Source: Paraburkholderia haematera (GTDB lineage: Bacteria; Pseudomonadota; Gammaproteobacteria; Burkholderiales; Burkholderiaceae). From it: 64,000 nt of DNA. The notes below the pieces were generated by a model. The model saw nothing but the letters and a program-made list of their open reading frames with translations, did no database searches and had not been told where the DNA came from. This document shows positions 9,350 through 18,643 of this stretch, piece by piece (the first letter of the stretch is position 1; every line of letters starts with the position of its first letter). The DNA lies in the NCBI RefSeq assembly GCF_905220975.1, contig NZ_CAJNBK010000005.1, forward strand, positions 1-64,000, in the 5' to 3' direction. Position numbers and translations under genes: made by a program.

Positions 9350-9564
9350 CGGGCCCCGCTGGCGATGGCCGCGGCGAGGCGGTTCCGCTGCGACTGCAGA
9401 CGTGACCAGGCGGTCACAAGCGCGTCGAGGGATGCAAGCTCCTTGTCACGAGATCCCAAACGCAGAAGCAGCGAAATGTACTCCCTTCGCACTGCAATCA
9501 CGCCGTCAAGCGCCACCAGGGCTTGCTCAACTTCGCGGAGTTGCCGTCGCAACTCATCGGTCAT
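9346..9564 (-). CDS. Small coiled-coil protein of unknown function
   Basis: 72 residues from the ATG at 9564, preceded by a near-perfect ribosome site (AGGAGG, 6 bases upstream). Almost entirely helical heptad-like sequence (LRRQLREVEQALVALDGVI and SLDALVTAWSRLQSQRNRL), so a dimeric coiled coil is likely. No signal peptide or membrane segment. Family unknown. Confidence 0.6.
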   Translation of the reverse strand: MTDELRRQLREVEQALVALDGVIAVRREYISLLLRLGSRDKELASLDALVTAWSRLQSQRNRLAAAIASGAR

Positions 9565-9884
9565 TTCAATCCTCCTGACGGACGAACGCGTCCTGTTCGC
9601 ACTGGACACGCTCAACCGACTCCAGTGCGCCTGGCTCCCGTTGCTAATGCCCGAAGGCTGCGGATAATCCGGCGAGCTTCCCTGATTCCCATTAGCACTC
9701 TCTTAAGGGCGTAGTGGATTGACGCGGACTCCCTCGGCGCAACGTGATCGTACGGGCACGGTTTCGCTTGAGACGTTCTCTCGCGTCCATAGTGGACTCG
9801 CCAAAACACTGTGTAAACGTACAGTATCGCGAGTTGCGCGTAAAGACCTAGACTTACCATTCCGACACAAACGCGGAGCGCGCC

Positions 9885-10067
9885 ATGGTCAGCAAGACCG
9901 TCCGCCGGACATTTTCCGGTCTGACTTCGACGTTTTCGCCTGCGCCGAAAGGCAAGCAAGGGGTTGCATATACCGTGAAATGGGCCCAGCAACGCGCCGA
10001 CGAAGCCTGGAGACGCACGACGCACGGAGTTCACAGTTCCCTACCCAGTAAAGATCCGAAGGCGTGA
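9885..10067 (+). CDS. Small basic protein of unknown function
   Basis: 60 residues from the ATG at 9885 with GGAG seven bases upstream. Rich in Lys/Arg (MVSKTVRRTFSGLTST, then QQRADEAWRR); third codon positions are strongly GC-rich like real genes here. No domain recognised. Forms a tandem with the 55-residue gene at 10137. Confidence 0.5.
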   Translation: MVSKTVRRTFSGLTSTFSPAPKGKQGVAYTVKWAQQRADEAWRRTTHGVHSSLPSKDPKA

Positions 10068-10136
10068 TTTTCGGAAACCAGAAGCAAGACCGAGCCTGCC
10101 GTCCGAATTAGCTTTGATCGAAGCCGGAGACGAACT

Positions 10137-10304
10137 ATGACTGCACCGCAAAAACTTTACGGTGTGACGCTGAAGCCCCAAGCCAAGGCTCCGCGCAAGT
10201 TGATCGAAGTCCCCGACCCCGAGGCACGCCCCGACCTTTTGGAAGCCGTTCGCCGAGCCGTGACGGAGAATCGGGAAGTTGGGGAGCGACGACCCCGAGA
10301 ATAA
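10137..10304 (+). CDS. Very small charged protein of unknown function
   Basis: 55 codons: ATG at 10137 with a good ribosome site (GGAGA, 6 bases upstream), stop TAA at 10302-10304. It begins MTAPQKLYGVTLKPQAKAPR and continues with an acidic/basic helix (PDLLEAVRRAVTENREVGE). The product is soluble, with no Cys and no membrane segment. Composition and start site support a real gene; no family recognised. Confidence 0.5.
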   Translation: MTAPQKLYGVTLKPQAKAPRKLIEVPDPEARPDLLEAVRRAVTENREVGERRPRE

Positions 10305-10582
10305 TTCGATCTAGTATGGTGGCCATGGCACATGCGATTTGAACTACGAGACATAGCCGCTCGGGTTGGAAAAACTATCGAATCGGGTTGCCAACGGGTA
10401 CGGCGTAGGGAATCGCTCCGGCCTAAAAGCAAAGGTCGGATGGCGACCAAAGGTAACGCCGGGCGATATGCCGCTGTCTGGCCGGGACTTGGCGAACTGG
10501 CCGTCAGATTTAAAGTAGGTTGGTCCGTCTCTAAAACCAATGTCTCTTTCCGAGACTAGACGCGCCCCTCGACCGCAATCGG

Positions 10583-10729
10583 TCAACGGCTAAGTTGGGT
10601 CACCTGCGGACGGTCAAGGACTGCTTCAGTAAACTCTTCGCTTGCTTCCCAATGTGGATCAAGCGCGTACTCGGTGTCGCGCATGAATATCAACACGCAG
10701 ATTCCCACGCGAAGCTTTGACAAGCACAT
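10583..10729 (-). CDS. Possible very small protein
   Basis: 48 codons from an ATG at 10729. The sequence starts hydrophobic (LRVGICVLIFM) and continues YALDPHWEASEEFTEAVLD, which looks protein-like. There is no ribosome site before the ATG, so the call is weak. Nothing else was seen in 10305-10814. Confidence 0.3.
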   Translation of the reverse strand: MCLSKLRVGICVLIFMRDTEYALDPHWEASEEFTEAVLDRPQVTQLSR

Positions 10730-10814
10730 GTGTTTTTAAGCGTCGGCCTGCTTTCTCTAATGCCTTCAGCCTCAGGTAACAAAGAATGCGAACCAACCGC
10801 CTTTGCGCAACCCG

Positions 10815-11022
10815 CTACGGAGAGCGTGCCGGTTTGAGCATGGCGGCAACAAACTCCTCAACAGCCTTTCTGGCTTCTGTTGCTGCTTCTTCGTCGTAAG
10901 CGATGGTTACCCCGCGTTCGACGCACGGATCGCCGTAGGAGAAAGGTTGCTTGGTTTTGGCGTTGAAAAGCTGCCCGTGTTCTCCTTCCTCCCCCCGGGC
11001 GGTCACCCAAATTCCTCCGGGT
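10815..11022 (-). pseudogene. 3' part of a dienelactone-hydrolase-like gene, cut off by the IS21 element
   Basis: Coding sequence for the last ~66 residues (GIWVTARGEEGEHGQLFNAK... to LKPARSP) of the gene whose 5' part lies at 13610-14446. Joining the two flanks and removing one copy of the 7-bp duplication gives GAG GAA CCC GGA GGA ATT TGG, in frame (EEPGGIW). The reconstructed protein is about 345 residues. The open frame now runs a few codons into the left end of the element and has no proper start. Confidence 0.88.
11016..11022. repeat. Target-site duplication, left copy
   Basis: TCCGGGT at 11016-11022 is repeated at 13610-13616 on the other side of the IS21-family element. An 8-bp version would carry one mismatch (TCCGGGTG versus TCCGGGTT). 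Confidence 0.8.
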
Positions 11023-11137
11023 GTGGTCACTTCAAACTCCCCCACCTTGCGGTCCGATCTGAGCAAGCCGACGTCGCCGATCGCACCACGTAGCAGGACG
11101 TTATTTTTACCTCCTTGGCCAGCCCGGGAGGTGGGAG

Positions 11138-12772
11138 TTGAACGTCTTGAAGCCGCATCAGCAAAGTACGGTGTTCACGTTGCTGGAACTCAACAAGAGC
11201 CAGCGCGAGATTCATCGGATCACTGGAATCGACCGCAAGACGATCCGCCGCTACACGGCGATCTTCGCTGCGCGCGCAACTGCGTCCGCAAATTCCCCCA
11301 TCCCCGCGACCATCGGCTTGGGCCCCTCAGATCAAACTCCTCCACTCCCGCGACCACCGGCTTTTCAGGCCGCGCCTGCCGAAACGCATAGCTTCGATTT
11401 TGCCCGCTCGTTGTGCGAGCCGCACCGGAAATGGATCGAAGAACAGGTTCGCCTGCAGCGAAACGCCCAGGCTATCTATCAGGATCTCGTCGACGAGTTC
11501 TCGTTTGCTGCGAGCTACGAGAGCGTCAAACGGTTCGTGCGCGCGCTGCGACACATCGATCCCGCGCAATTTGACCGGCTCGATTTCCTGCCCGGCGAGG
11601 AGGCCCAGGTTGACTATGGCGAGGGCGCTCCGACCCGCGATCCGAAGACTGGACGCTATCGGCGACCACGGCTATTCGTGATGACGTTGCGCTATTCGCG
11701 CCACAGTTTCCGGCGGGTTGTCTGGAAATCCGGGCAGGAGGTGTGGGCGCGACTGCACGAAGAAGCGTTCCGCTATTTCGGTGGCTGTGTTCAGTACGTC
11801 GTCCTCGATAACCTCAAGGAAGGGGTTATTACGCCGGACCTGTACGAGCCGGAGATCAATCATCTTTACGCCGCGATGCTCGAGCACTATGGTGTCGTCG
11901 CTGACCCTGCACGCATTCGGGATCCGAACCGCAAGGGTACGGTCGAGAATGCGATCCAGCATACGCAGGGCACCGCACTGCGTGGCAGGAGTTTCGACTC
12001 AATCGAAGAGCAGAACGCGTTCCTCGCGCGCTGGGAGGCGAACTGGGCATCGAAGCGCTTGCATGGGCGCGCCCGCCGTCAGGTCGAGTCGATGTTCGAG
12101 GAGGAGAAGCCGCACTTGCGGGCATTGCCCCCGACTGGATTCCGCTACTTCAAACAGGTGGTTCGCACTGTCTCCGACGACACTACCGTTCGCATCGACC
12201 ACAGCTGGTACGCGGCCCGTCCTGCCGCGATTGGCAGCACGGTGCTGGTGCGCATCTTCGATTCAACCATTGAAGTTCGCGATCGGCAGACACAAGCGCT
12301 GCTACGCATTCACCCGCGCTTCACCGAGCCCGGTCAATTGCTACTACCCGAGGACGAGCGTCCGTTCAACCCGTCCCGGCAAACGGCCTTCCTGCTCTCA
12401 GCTGCAGGGGACATCGGGCCGCAAACGAAGGCACTCTGCCAGAGGATGTTTGACGCCCAGGGACGCGTTGGCCAGCGGGGTATGTGGGGCATCGTCGGTC
12501 TCGCGAAGAGATACCCCACCCGCATCGTTGAACAAGCCTGCGGCCAGGCACTGCAGTATCACCTTCAATCCTACAAACAGGTTCGCAAGCTGGTCGAGCG
12601 ACTGTTCGAGCATGCGCTGGAACAGCTTGATCAGGCGCCCCAGTTCGCTTTGCCTCTTACCCAGGATCACGCGCTAATCCGTCCAGCGGCCGAATACGGC
12701 GAACTGTTCAGTCTCGGCGCGCGACAGCAACTCAACCCATTGTCGGTGAACAACGGAGAGACCAACGAATGA
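11138..12772 (+). CDS. istA: IS21-family transposase IstA
   Basis: 544 residues from a TTG start at 11138 (ribosome site GGGAGGTGGGAG). N-terminal helix-turn-helix (KSQREIHRITGIDRKTIRRY, about 17-36) binds the element ends. The DDE catalytic core covers about 135-300, with the first Asp in EEAQVDYGEG, the second in VVLDNLKEGV and the Glu in RKGTVENAIQHTQG. A C-terminal Mu-type beta-barrel domain follows. Length is usual for IstA. Works with IstB to move the element. Confidence 0.95.
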   Translation: MNVLKPHQQSTVFTLLELNKSQREIHRITGIDRKTIRRYTAIFAARATASANSPIPATIGLGPSDQTPPLPRPPAFQAAPAETHSFDFARSLCEPHRKWIEEQVRLQRNAQAIYQDLVDEFSFAASYESVKRFVRALRHIDPAQFDRLDFLPGEEAQVDYGEGAPTRDPKTGRYRRPRLFVMTLRYSRHSFRRVVWKSGQEVWARLHEEAFRYFGGCVQYVVLDNLKEGVITPDLYEPEINHLYAAMLEHYGVVADPARIRDPNRKGTVENAIQHTQGTALRGRSFDSIEEQNAFLARWEANWASKRLHGRARRQVESMFEEEKPHLRALPPTGFRYFKQVVRTVSDDTTVRIDHSWYAARPAAIGSTVLVRIFDSTIEVRDRQTQALLRIHPRFTEPGQLLLPEDERPFNPSRQTAFLLSAAGDIGPQTKALCQRMFDAQGRVGQRGMWGIVGLAKRYPTRIVEQACGQALQYHLQSYKQVRKLVERLFEHALEQLDQAPQFALPLTQDHALIRPAAEYGELFSLGARQQLNPLSVNNGETNE

Positions 12773-13539
12773 CCATGTCGATGCCCGAAATCGAGCGCTC
12801 GCTCAAACAGCTCCACCTGTCTGGCGTGCGCGACACGCTGGAGACCCGCGTATTGCAGGCGCAGGCGGCAAATCAACCGTTCCTCGAAACCTTCTCGATC
12901 ATTCTGCAGGACGAGCTGGACCGTCGCCAGTCCCGGCTGATCGAACGTCGGCATAAGCAGTCCGGCCTTGACGAGAAGCTCACGTTCGCCGAGTTTGACT
13001 GGACATTCAATCCGAAACTCCCGCGTCAGGCGTGTCTGGAGTTGCGAACGCTGAAGTTCGTTTCTGCTGGCGAGAATGCACTTCTCATCGGCAAACCTGG
13101 CACGGGCAAATCGCACATCGCGAAGGCCGTCGCCAACCAGGCCGTGATGCAGGGCTATAAGGTCCAGTATCTCGAGACCGACGACTTCTTTGCGCGTTTC
13201 AGCCTGAGCGAACCCGACCAGCAGGAGAAACGTCTGCGCAACATTCTCGACTGCGATCTGCTGATTCTGGACGACCTGTTTCTGTCACGATCGATTCCGG
13301 ATGCCGCTGGTGCTCTACTGCAAACCCTCGTTCATCAACGATACAAACTACGCCGCAGCACCATGGTCACGTCCAACCGCGTTGTCCAGGACTGGGGTGC
13401 CTACCTCGGTGATAACACCATGAGCAGCACCATTCTCGACCGACTCATGCACCATTGCCACTCGCTTGAATTCGACGGCCGAAGTTACCGCCTAAAGGAG
13501 GCTGCTGAAACCCTTGCGCGCAAAACTAAAGCGAGCTAA
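12769..13539 (+). CDS. istB: IS21-family helper ATPase IstB
   Basis: 256 residues, start overlapping the istA stop (ATGA), so translationally coupled. AAA+ ATPase with Walker A GKPGTGKSH (about residue 108) and Walker B DLLILDDL (about 163), related to DnaC. It assists IstA in target capture and strand transfer. Intact and of normal length. Confidence 0.95.
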   Translation: MTMSMPEIERSLKQLHLSGVRDTLETRVLQAQAANQPFLETFSIILQDELDRRQSRLIERRHKQSGLDEKLTFAEFDWTFNPKLPRQACLELRTLKFVSAGENALLIGKPGTGKSHIAKAVANQAVMQGYKVQYLETDDFFARFSLSEPDQQEKRLRNILDCDLLILDDLFLSRSIPDAAGALLQTLVHQRYKLRRSTMVTSNRVVQDWGAYLGDNTMSSTILDRLMHHCHSLEFDGRSYRLKEAAETLARKTKAS

Positions 13540-13609
13540 AAAACAACCTTGTCCTGCTGTCGGGTGGAGGAGTTTGCGCGACCACAAGTGGGGGAGTTTG
13601 AAGTGACCA

Positions 13610-14446
13610 TCCGGGTTCCTCCCACCGGCAGTTACGCGTTGTTTGTGCCTGGGGGAGCTGCACTGCCGGTTTGTACGCCCGCCCGTCGAACACATGGGCT
13701 GCCCCGGGGTATTCCGTAATCTGGATGTCCTTGCCCTCAGCTCTTAGCCTCTCGACGTAGGCGCGACACGGCGCAACGGGGTCGTAATTGTCGGCGATTC
13801 CGTGAAATATCCGAACGGGAGCAGCAAGATCCTCGTCGTCGCGGTACGTGTAGCTGCAGTCTGGATAGAGAGCAATATGAGCAGCGAAGCGAGCTCCAGA
13901 CGCGGAAAGATGCATTCGTTGAAATCGAGTCAGACTTCCATAGAGGGCATTTTGACCACCCCTCGAGAATCCCATCAGTATGACCCGGCTTGGGTCGATC
14001 CTGGGATGCTTAACCAATACCGCCAGCGCACGATACGCGTCTTCGGTTTGCGCTAGCCGGCCAAGCTGGCTCTGATCGTTACTTGTACTGGTGATGCCGC
14101 GACCGGTGAAACTATCGATGACAAAGGTGGCAACCCCGATCGCGAGAAGCTCCTGCTCCCAGTCCGTCACATACCCGGCTATGCCTCCCGAGCCGTGGAG
14201 CAGGATGACCAGCGGGAATCTCTCGTTGCCTGCACGCGGCAGGCGGAGTTCGCCAGCCACAGTCACCGGTTTGCCATCCTCGCGTCCCGCCAAGAATTCC
14301 TGGTCGGTCAGCGTAACTGACGCAAAAGTGACGATTTCCATTCGCGCAACCTGTGCGCAAGCAACAGGTGAGAGGCCAGTCGCGAGAATGAGCACGACAA
14401 CGAGCGCAAGCTGACGCAGGCTCGGCGGATGTCTTTCGGACGGCAT
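13610..14446 (-). pseudogene. Dienelactone-hydrolase-family gene, 5' part, interrupted by IS21
   Basis: Start ATG at 14446 (GAGGA ribosome site). 279 codons up to the insertion point. N-terminal signal peptide (residues 1 to ~31, hydrophobic LALVVVLILATGLSPVACA) predicts export to the periplasm. Alpha/beta-hydrolase core with oxyanion HGSGG, nucleophile S161 in GFSRG, D219 in HGIADNYD and H251 in PGAAHVFDG, so the triad lies before the insertion. The IS21 element removes the last ~66 residues (now at 10815-11022), and the frame runs ~28 codons into the element. The truncated product probably folds poorly, but activity cannot be excluded. The hydrolase substrate is unknown. Confidence 0.88.
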
Positions 14447-15073
14447 CAAGATTAGTCCTCCCACATTGACCACTCGACACGAACCCACCGGCCGCCGCTG
14501 GTCATCTAGCTAGGGCTGACCCTTACGACGCAGGACCTAATACATTCTAGGCGATGCAAACGGCCCTGACAGCGCCGGACTGCCGGTGGGAGCCAAAGCA
14601 ATGAACATTCAAGGGTTCTCGTTCATACATGCTCTATCAAATAAGCGGCTGCCCAATTCAAGGATCGGATGGATTGCACCGGGCACGAATGTTCCGAGTA
14701 GCCGGCGGCCGGACGGACCGCCATCGGCGATCGACCTCTGTCGACCGAAGAACAGACGCTCGGGAGCGTCCTCTGACTGACTCAAACGGGTCGACCTCAG
14801 ACGGTCCTCGTCCGTCGCAGTCCGGCCAGGAACTGTCGCTCAACCAAACCTCGCGACCGTCCGCTTCTACACCGACTCGAGACAATTGCTGATGATCGTG
14901 CGAGCTTCCGCTCGTCCGCCGGGAGCGGCGCCGCATCAAACCCTTCATCGCCCATCCTTTCTGTCCGTCTCCAGCCCGAAGCAGCCCCAGGGCGGATAAC
15001 CACGAACATTGCACACGCACACAGGGGTAATGCCGCCTATTCTTGGAAATAGGCGAACCGCGGGATCTCGTTC
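14447..15073. other. 627-base stretch without a convincing gene
   Basis: No open frame here has a ribosome site, recognisable motif or coding-like composition. It holds the start regions of the interrupted hydrolase (minus) and the dioxygenase (plus). No repeat or strong hairpin was seen. Confidence 0.5.
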
Positions 15074-15937
15074 ATGATCAATTTGCACGAACTCCAGTAT
15101 GTTCGGCTCGGTACCCGCGACATTGACGCCGCGACGAAGTATGCCGCCGATATTCTTGGATTACAGCTGGTGCGCCGCGAGGGCGGGTGGACCTACCTGC
15201 GCTCCGATGAGCGCGATCACACGCTGGTCTACTTTGAGGGTGATCCAAACGACCAGACCATCGCGTTCGATGTCGTCACGAACGAGGCGCTCGAGCATGC
15301 GTGCGCGGTGTTAGAGCAGAACAGTTTCCGCATATACACCGGCAGTCGCGACGAGTGCGACCAACGTCGGGTACGCGCCTTCATCAGTTTCAGAGATCCA
15401 TCGGGCAACCAGATCGAATTGGTGTTCGGTGCTCTGCATAGCGGCCGCCGTTTTTTTCCGTCACGCGACGCCGGAATCACCGGCTTTAGCCATGTGGGCC
15501 TGCGCACCAGCGATCCACGGCGCGACGAGATGTTCTGGACGACACTGTGCAATGCGCGCGTTAGCGACTGGATCGGGCCTGCACCGCTGCTGAGGATCGA
15601 CGAGGTGCATCACAGGATCGCCCTCTTTCCATCCTCGTTCGCCGGCATTCAACATATCAATCACCAGGTTGAAAGCATCGACGACCTCATGCGCGCCTGG
15701 TACACCCTGCGTGAACAGGGCATTCCCATTCGGTTCGGACCCGGGCGGCATCCGACTTCGGGCGCCGTCTTTCTCTATTTCGAGGGGCCTGACGGCATGA
15801 CTTATGAATATTCGACAGGCGTTCGCCTGATCAAGCCGGACGAGGAGGCGACCTGGTGTCCTCGCCAGTTCCCGTTCGATGCCACCGGCTTTTGCATGTG
15901 GGGCGCCAAACCCGACATTCCAGAATTTCGAACCTGA
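15074..15937 (+). CDS. Extradiol ring-cleavage dioxygenase (VOC family)
   Basis: 287 residues, two vicinal-oxygen-chelate repeats: N-terminal structural half (1-125) and C-terminal catalytic half (135-260). Metal ligands expected at H140 (GFSHVGLRT), H194/H197 (IQHINHQVES) and E245 (MTYEYS). The family (type I extradiol dioxygenases such as BphC/catechol 2,3-dioxygenase) uses Fe(II) to split catechols beside the hydroxyl groups. The exact catechol is unknown. The aromatic-acid transporter gene follows 141 bases downstream on the same strand, suggesting a small aromatic-compound operon, but no other pathway gene is adjacent. The disrupted dienelactone-type hydrolase upstream may once have belonged to the same locus, though it is on the opposite strand. 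Confidence 0.88.
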   Translation: MINLHELQYVRLGTRDIDAATKYAADILGLQLVRREGGWTYLRSDERDHTLVYFEGDPNDQTIAFDVVTNEALEHACAVLEQNSFRIYTGSRDECDQRRVRAFISFRDPSGNQIELVFGALHSGRRFFPSRDAGITGFSHVGLRTSDPRRDEMFWTTLCNARVSDWIGPAPLLRIDEVHHRIALFPSSFAGIQHINHQVESIDDLMRAWYTLREQGIPIRFGPGRHPTSGAVFLYFEGPDGMTYEYSTGVRLIKPDEEATWCPRQFPFDATGFCMWGAKPDIPEFRT

Positions 15938-16078
15938 CGCGTGAGCAGATTCATTGTTGATCGCGCGAGAACATCAAGGCCGCCGAAGACGGCGTGTTGG
16001 GAACGCACGGACGCAGGCTTCCTGCTGGCACCCAACTCGAACAGAGGACCCGGATTGCGCGACTGCAGGGAGAACGCC

Positions 16079-17440
16079 ATGGCGACAATCAGAACGGTTG
16101 ATGTTCAGGACTTCATTAACTCGCACAAGCTGTCAACGTATCAGCTTCTGATCGTAGCCCTGTGTTTCCTGACAGTCGCTTTCGATGGTTTCGATACGGC
16201 AAGCGCCGGATTTATCGCGCCTGTCATCAGGAAGCAATGGGCATTGAGCGCGCTTCAGTTGGCGCCTATGTTCGGAGGCGGCCTGTTTGGTCTGATGATA
16301 GGCGCGCTCCTGTTTGGTCCGCTTGCCGACAGGTTTGGGCGCAAGCCCATACTCTGCCTTTCCGTGGCGTTTTTCGGTGCCATGTGTCTGTGGTCCGCGT
16401 ACGCGACTTCTCTGCGCGAACTCATCCTGTTGCGATTCCTGACTGGCCTGGGCCTTGGCGGGGCCATGCCGACGGCCATTACGATGACATCCGAATTCGG
16501 TCCCGAGAAACAGCGCTCGTTATTAGTGACGAGCATGTTCTGCGGCTTCACGTTAGGCGGGGCATTGGGGGGCGTGGTCGCCTCGCAGATCATTCCGCTG
16601 CATGGCTGGCAGGGCGTGCTGCTATTCGGCGGGGCAGTGCCGCTGATGCTGGTGCCGGTTCTGGTATGGCTTCTGCCCGAGTCTGTCCGGTACCTGGCGT
16701 TGTCCGGCCGGAAGCAGGCGCAGGTGGCTCGCACGCTCCGGCGCATCGCACCGCAGGAGCCGCTCGACCACGCAACGTTCACTGTCCCCGAGAACAAGGT
16801 CAAGGGCTCTGCGGTCCGCAATCTTTTCAGCAAAGGCGTGATCGTCGGCACCGTCTGCCTCTGGCTGACCTTCTTCATGAGTCTGCTGGTGTATTACCTG
16901 CTTACGAGCTGGCTGCCGACAGTCATTAACAACACAGGCGTCCCTCTGGGTATGACTGCGCTGATCGCCGCAGCGCTGCCCCTGGGCAGCACGGTCGGCG
17001 CCGTGCTGATCGGCCGCTTGATGGACAGGCACAGTCCCTGTCTGGTGCTCGCGAGTTCCTACCTTATTGCCGCCATGTTTATCCTGTTCATCGGCGTCGC
17101 TTCGTCGTTGCCGATGCTGGTGCTGGCAGTCTTTGGGGCGGGTCTTGGGACCGGCGGCTCGCAGACCGGCGTCAATGCGCTGGCGGCGGCCTACTATCCA
17201 ACCGCCAGCCGCGCCTCCGGCGTGAGTTGGGCACTCGGCATTGGCCGGGTGGGTTCGATCGTAGGTTCGATGGTCGGTGGAGTGCTGCTAGCCATGCATC
17301 TGGGCCTGCCCATCATGTTCGTGCTGATAGCGATTCCCGCTATCGTCGCTGCACTCAGCATGTTTGGCATGGGACGCCATGAGGCCACGCTCAAGGCGGC
17401 TGAAATTGCTCGAGCACTCCCTGGTTCCGTCAAGCTTTAG
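16079..17440 (+). CDS. MFS aromatic-acid:H+ symporter (AAHS family)
   Basis: 453 residues from the ATG at 16079 (AGGGAGAA ribosome site); about twelve hydrophobic helices. Family signatures: DGFDTASAGFIAP in the first helix (the D-G-x-D motif of AAHS carriers such as PcaK and BenK), GPLADRFGRKP between TM2 and TM3, and a central loop rich in charged residues (about 210-240). Would import a benzoate-, hydroxybenzoate- or related acid with protons across the inner membrane. Paired with the extradiol dioxygenase upstream, so the substrate is probably a precursor of that catechol. Confidence 0.9.
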   Translation: MATIRTVDVQDFINSHKLSTYQLLIVALCFLTVAFDGFDTASAGFIAPVIRKQWALSALQLAPMFGGGLFGLMIGALLFGPLADRFGRKPILCLSVAFFGAMCLWSAYATSLRELILLRFLTGLGLGGAMPTAITMTSEFGPEKQRSLLVTSMFCGFTLGGALGGVVASQIIPLHGWQGVLLFGGAVPLMLVPVLVWLLPESVRYLALSGRKQAQVARTLRRIAPQEPLDHATFTVPENKVKGSAVRNLFSKGVIVGTVCLWLTFFMSLLVYYLLTSWLPTVINNTGVPLGMTALIAAALPLGSTVGAVLIGRLMDRHSPCLVLASSYLIAAMFILFIGVASSLPMLVLAVFGAGLGTGGSQTGVNALAAAYYPTASRASGVSWALGIGRVGSIVGSMVGGVLLAMHLGLPIMFVLIAIPAIVAALSMFGMGRHEATLKAAEIARALPGSVKL

Positions 17441-17523
17441 AGCATCGTCAGAGCCGAAAAGATGCCAGCGGCATCGATACTGGCGGCGCTGCGTTCGGTC
17501 ATGATGTTCTTCGCCGTGCAGTG

Positions 17524-17563
17524 GCCCTTCGTTGCCGGGATCACGTTCGGGGCAACGAAGGGC
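17524..17563. terminator. Strong hairpin between convergent genes
   Basis: Perfect 13-bp inverted repeat (GCCCTTCGTTGCC and its complement) around a 14-base loop, between the stops of the symporter (17440, plus) and the GDSL gene (17576, minus). There is no T-run on either side, so it may act as a bidirectional hairpin barrier or be a repeat-type element rather than a classical terminator. Confidence 0.5.
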
Positions 17564-17575
17564 TAGGGCGGTAAC

Positions 17576-18643
17576 CTATTCGTGCAACCACGTGTCGATT
17601 CGCACCACGACGTAGTCCGCTATGAGTTTTTGCAGGTGAGTCGTCGGATGGTAAGCGTCGGCGAACATGTAGATGTTGTCAGCATGCGGGGAGACATACG
17701 TCGAGCGCGAGCAGAAGAGCGCGCTCGTGTCATCGGCCTGAAATGCCGGGGGCAGGTTTGCCGGCGCGCATGCTACGTTGGTGCCGATGCTGCCGTCGAA
17801 GCGAAAACCAAGTTGGCGATAGTTCTTCGATACGTCATCAATGAAGGTGAACGCGTCGATCCGCAGCACGGCCGGCGAAGAAGGGAGCGCGTCATCCAGC
17901 GCGGCGTTGAATGCCTGCGCCATACGCCGAAGCACTTTTGTGGAGCCGGGTAGTTGCTGCTCGAGAAGGTTTGCGATCGGCGCCTTGCTGATGTCCGGCA
18001 CGTTTTGTAAAACGATATGTGTGGCACCGTGTTGTTGCACGTTGTGCACCAGTCCAGCAAATTGTTGCGCTGCCTGTCTCAGTGAAGGTAGCACTGCCTG
18101 CAAAGAGGCGCCCGGATCGCCGCCATTCGCCACCATTCCCGCCCATGCGCCATAGGCGTCCTGAACGTCATTGGCTCCGCCTTGCATCAGTACGAGTTGC
18201 TGGCCGGTGAAGCGTTTATGCAACTGGAGATAGGCGGCCACCTGTGAGGTCAGTGGAGTCTGTAACTCGCCGGTGTCGCCCGTTGCGTCGCCGGGGTTCG
18301 GCGGCCCGGCGACTCGGGCGCCGCCCTGGGCGTAGCCAAATCCTTCGGGATGAACGACGCTCGGTTGCCCGAAGCCGCCCGTCAACGCGGGCGTCAGGCT
18401 CGACCCATAATGTTCCGCGATCACCTGTACGGAGATAGCGCCCGGATTAGTGGTGTAGGTGCCGCCACCAAATTGTCGGGCGTACGCGTAGGTGCCAACG
18501 TCTGAGAGACTGTCCCCGAACGAGACGACCTGCATGAGGCTTCGTTGTGGATCGGCAGAGTCGGCCGATGCGTTCGATGAATGGGACAAACCGATGACAC
18601 TGCATGTCAACGCAAGGAACGCGAAACGACGGACTGTCTGCAT
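17576..18643 (-). CDS. Secreted SGNH/GDSL-family esterase or lipase
   Basis: 355 residues. Signal peptide at 1 to ~27 (ALTCSVIGLSHSSNASA). Block I FGDSLSD gives the nucleophile Ser (~45), block III GGANDV (~155) the oxyanion Asn, and DAYHPT (~337-342) the catalytic Asp/His pair, all in the expected order. GDSL enzymes hydrolyse esters (lipids, acetylated sugars, aryl esters). No autotransporter beta-domain is present, so it is probably a free periplasmic or secreted enzyme. Promoter region not resolved. Converges with the symporter gene across the hairpin at 17524-17563. Confidence 0.92.
   Translation of the reverse strand: MQTVRRFAFLALTCSVIGLSHSSNASADSADPQRSLMQVVSFGDSLSDVGTYAYARQFGGGTYTTNPGAISVQVIAEHYGSSLTPALTGGFGQPSVVHPEGFGYAQGGARVAGPPNPGDATGDTGELQTPLTSQVAAYLQLHKRFTGQQLVLMQGGANDVQDAYGAWAGMVANGGDPGASLQAVLPSLRQAAQQFAGLVHNVQQHGATHIVLQNVPDISKAPIANLLEQQLPGSTKVLRRMAQAFNAALDDALPSSPAVLRIDAFTFIDDVSKNYRQLGFRFDGSIGTNVACAPANLPPAFQADDTSALFCSRSTYVSPHADNIYMFADAYHPTTHLQKLIADYVVVRIDTWLHE

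Larger units (their letters stand above)
11023..13609. mobile_element. IS21-family insertion sequence
   Basis: Complete element of about 2.59 kb. The ends are inverted: left TGGTCACTTCAAACTCCCCC from 11024, right end its reverse complement finishing TGACCA at 13609. The right end carries a second partial copy of the terminal motif (13564-13584, GTGGAGGAGTTTG...GACCA) next to the outermost one (13588-13609), as expected of the multiple terminal repeats of IS21 elements. It encodes istA and istB with overlapping ATGA. A 7-bp target duplication flanks it. Both genes look intact, so the element may be active. Confidence 0.95.
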
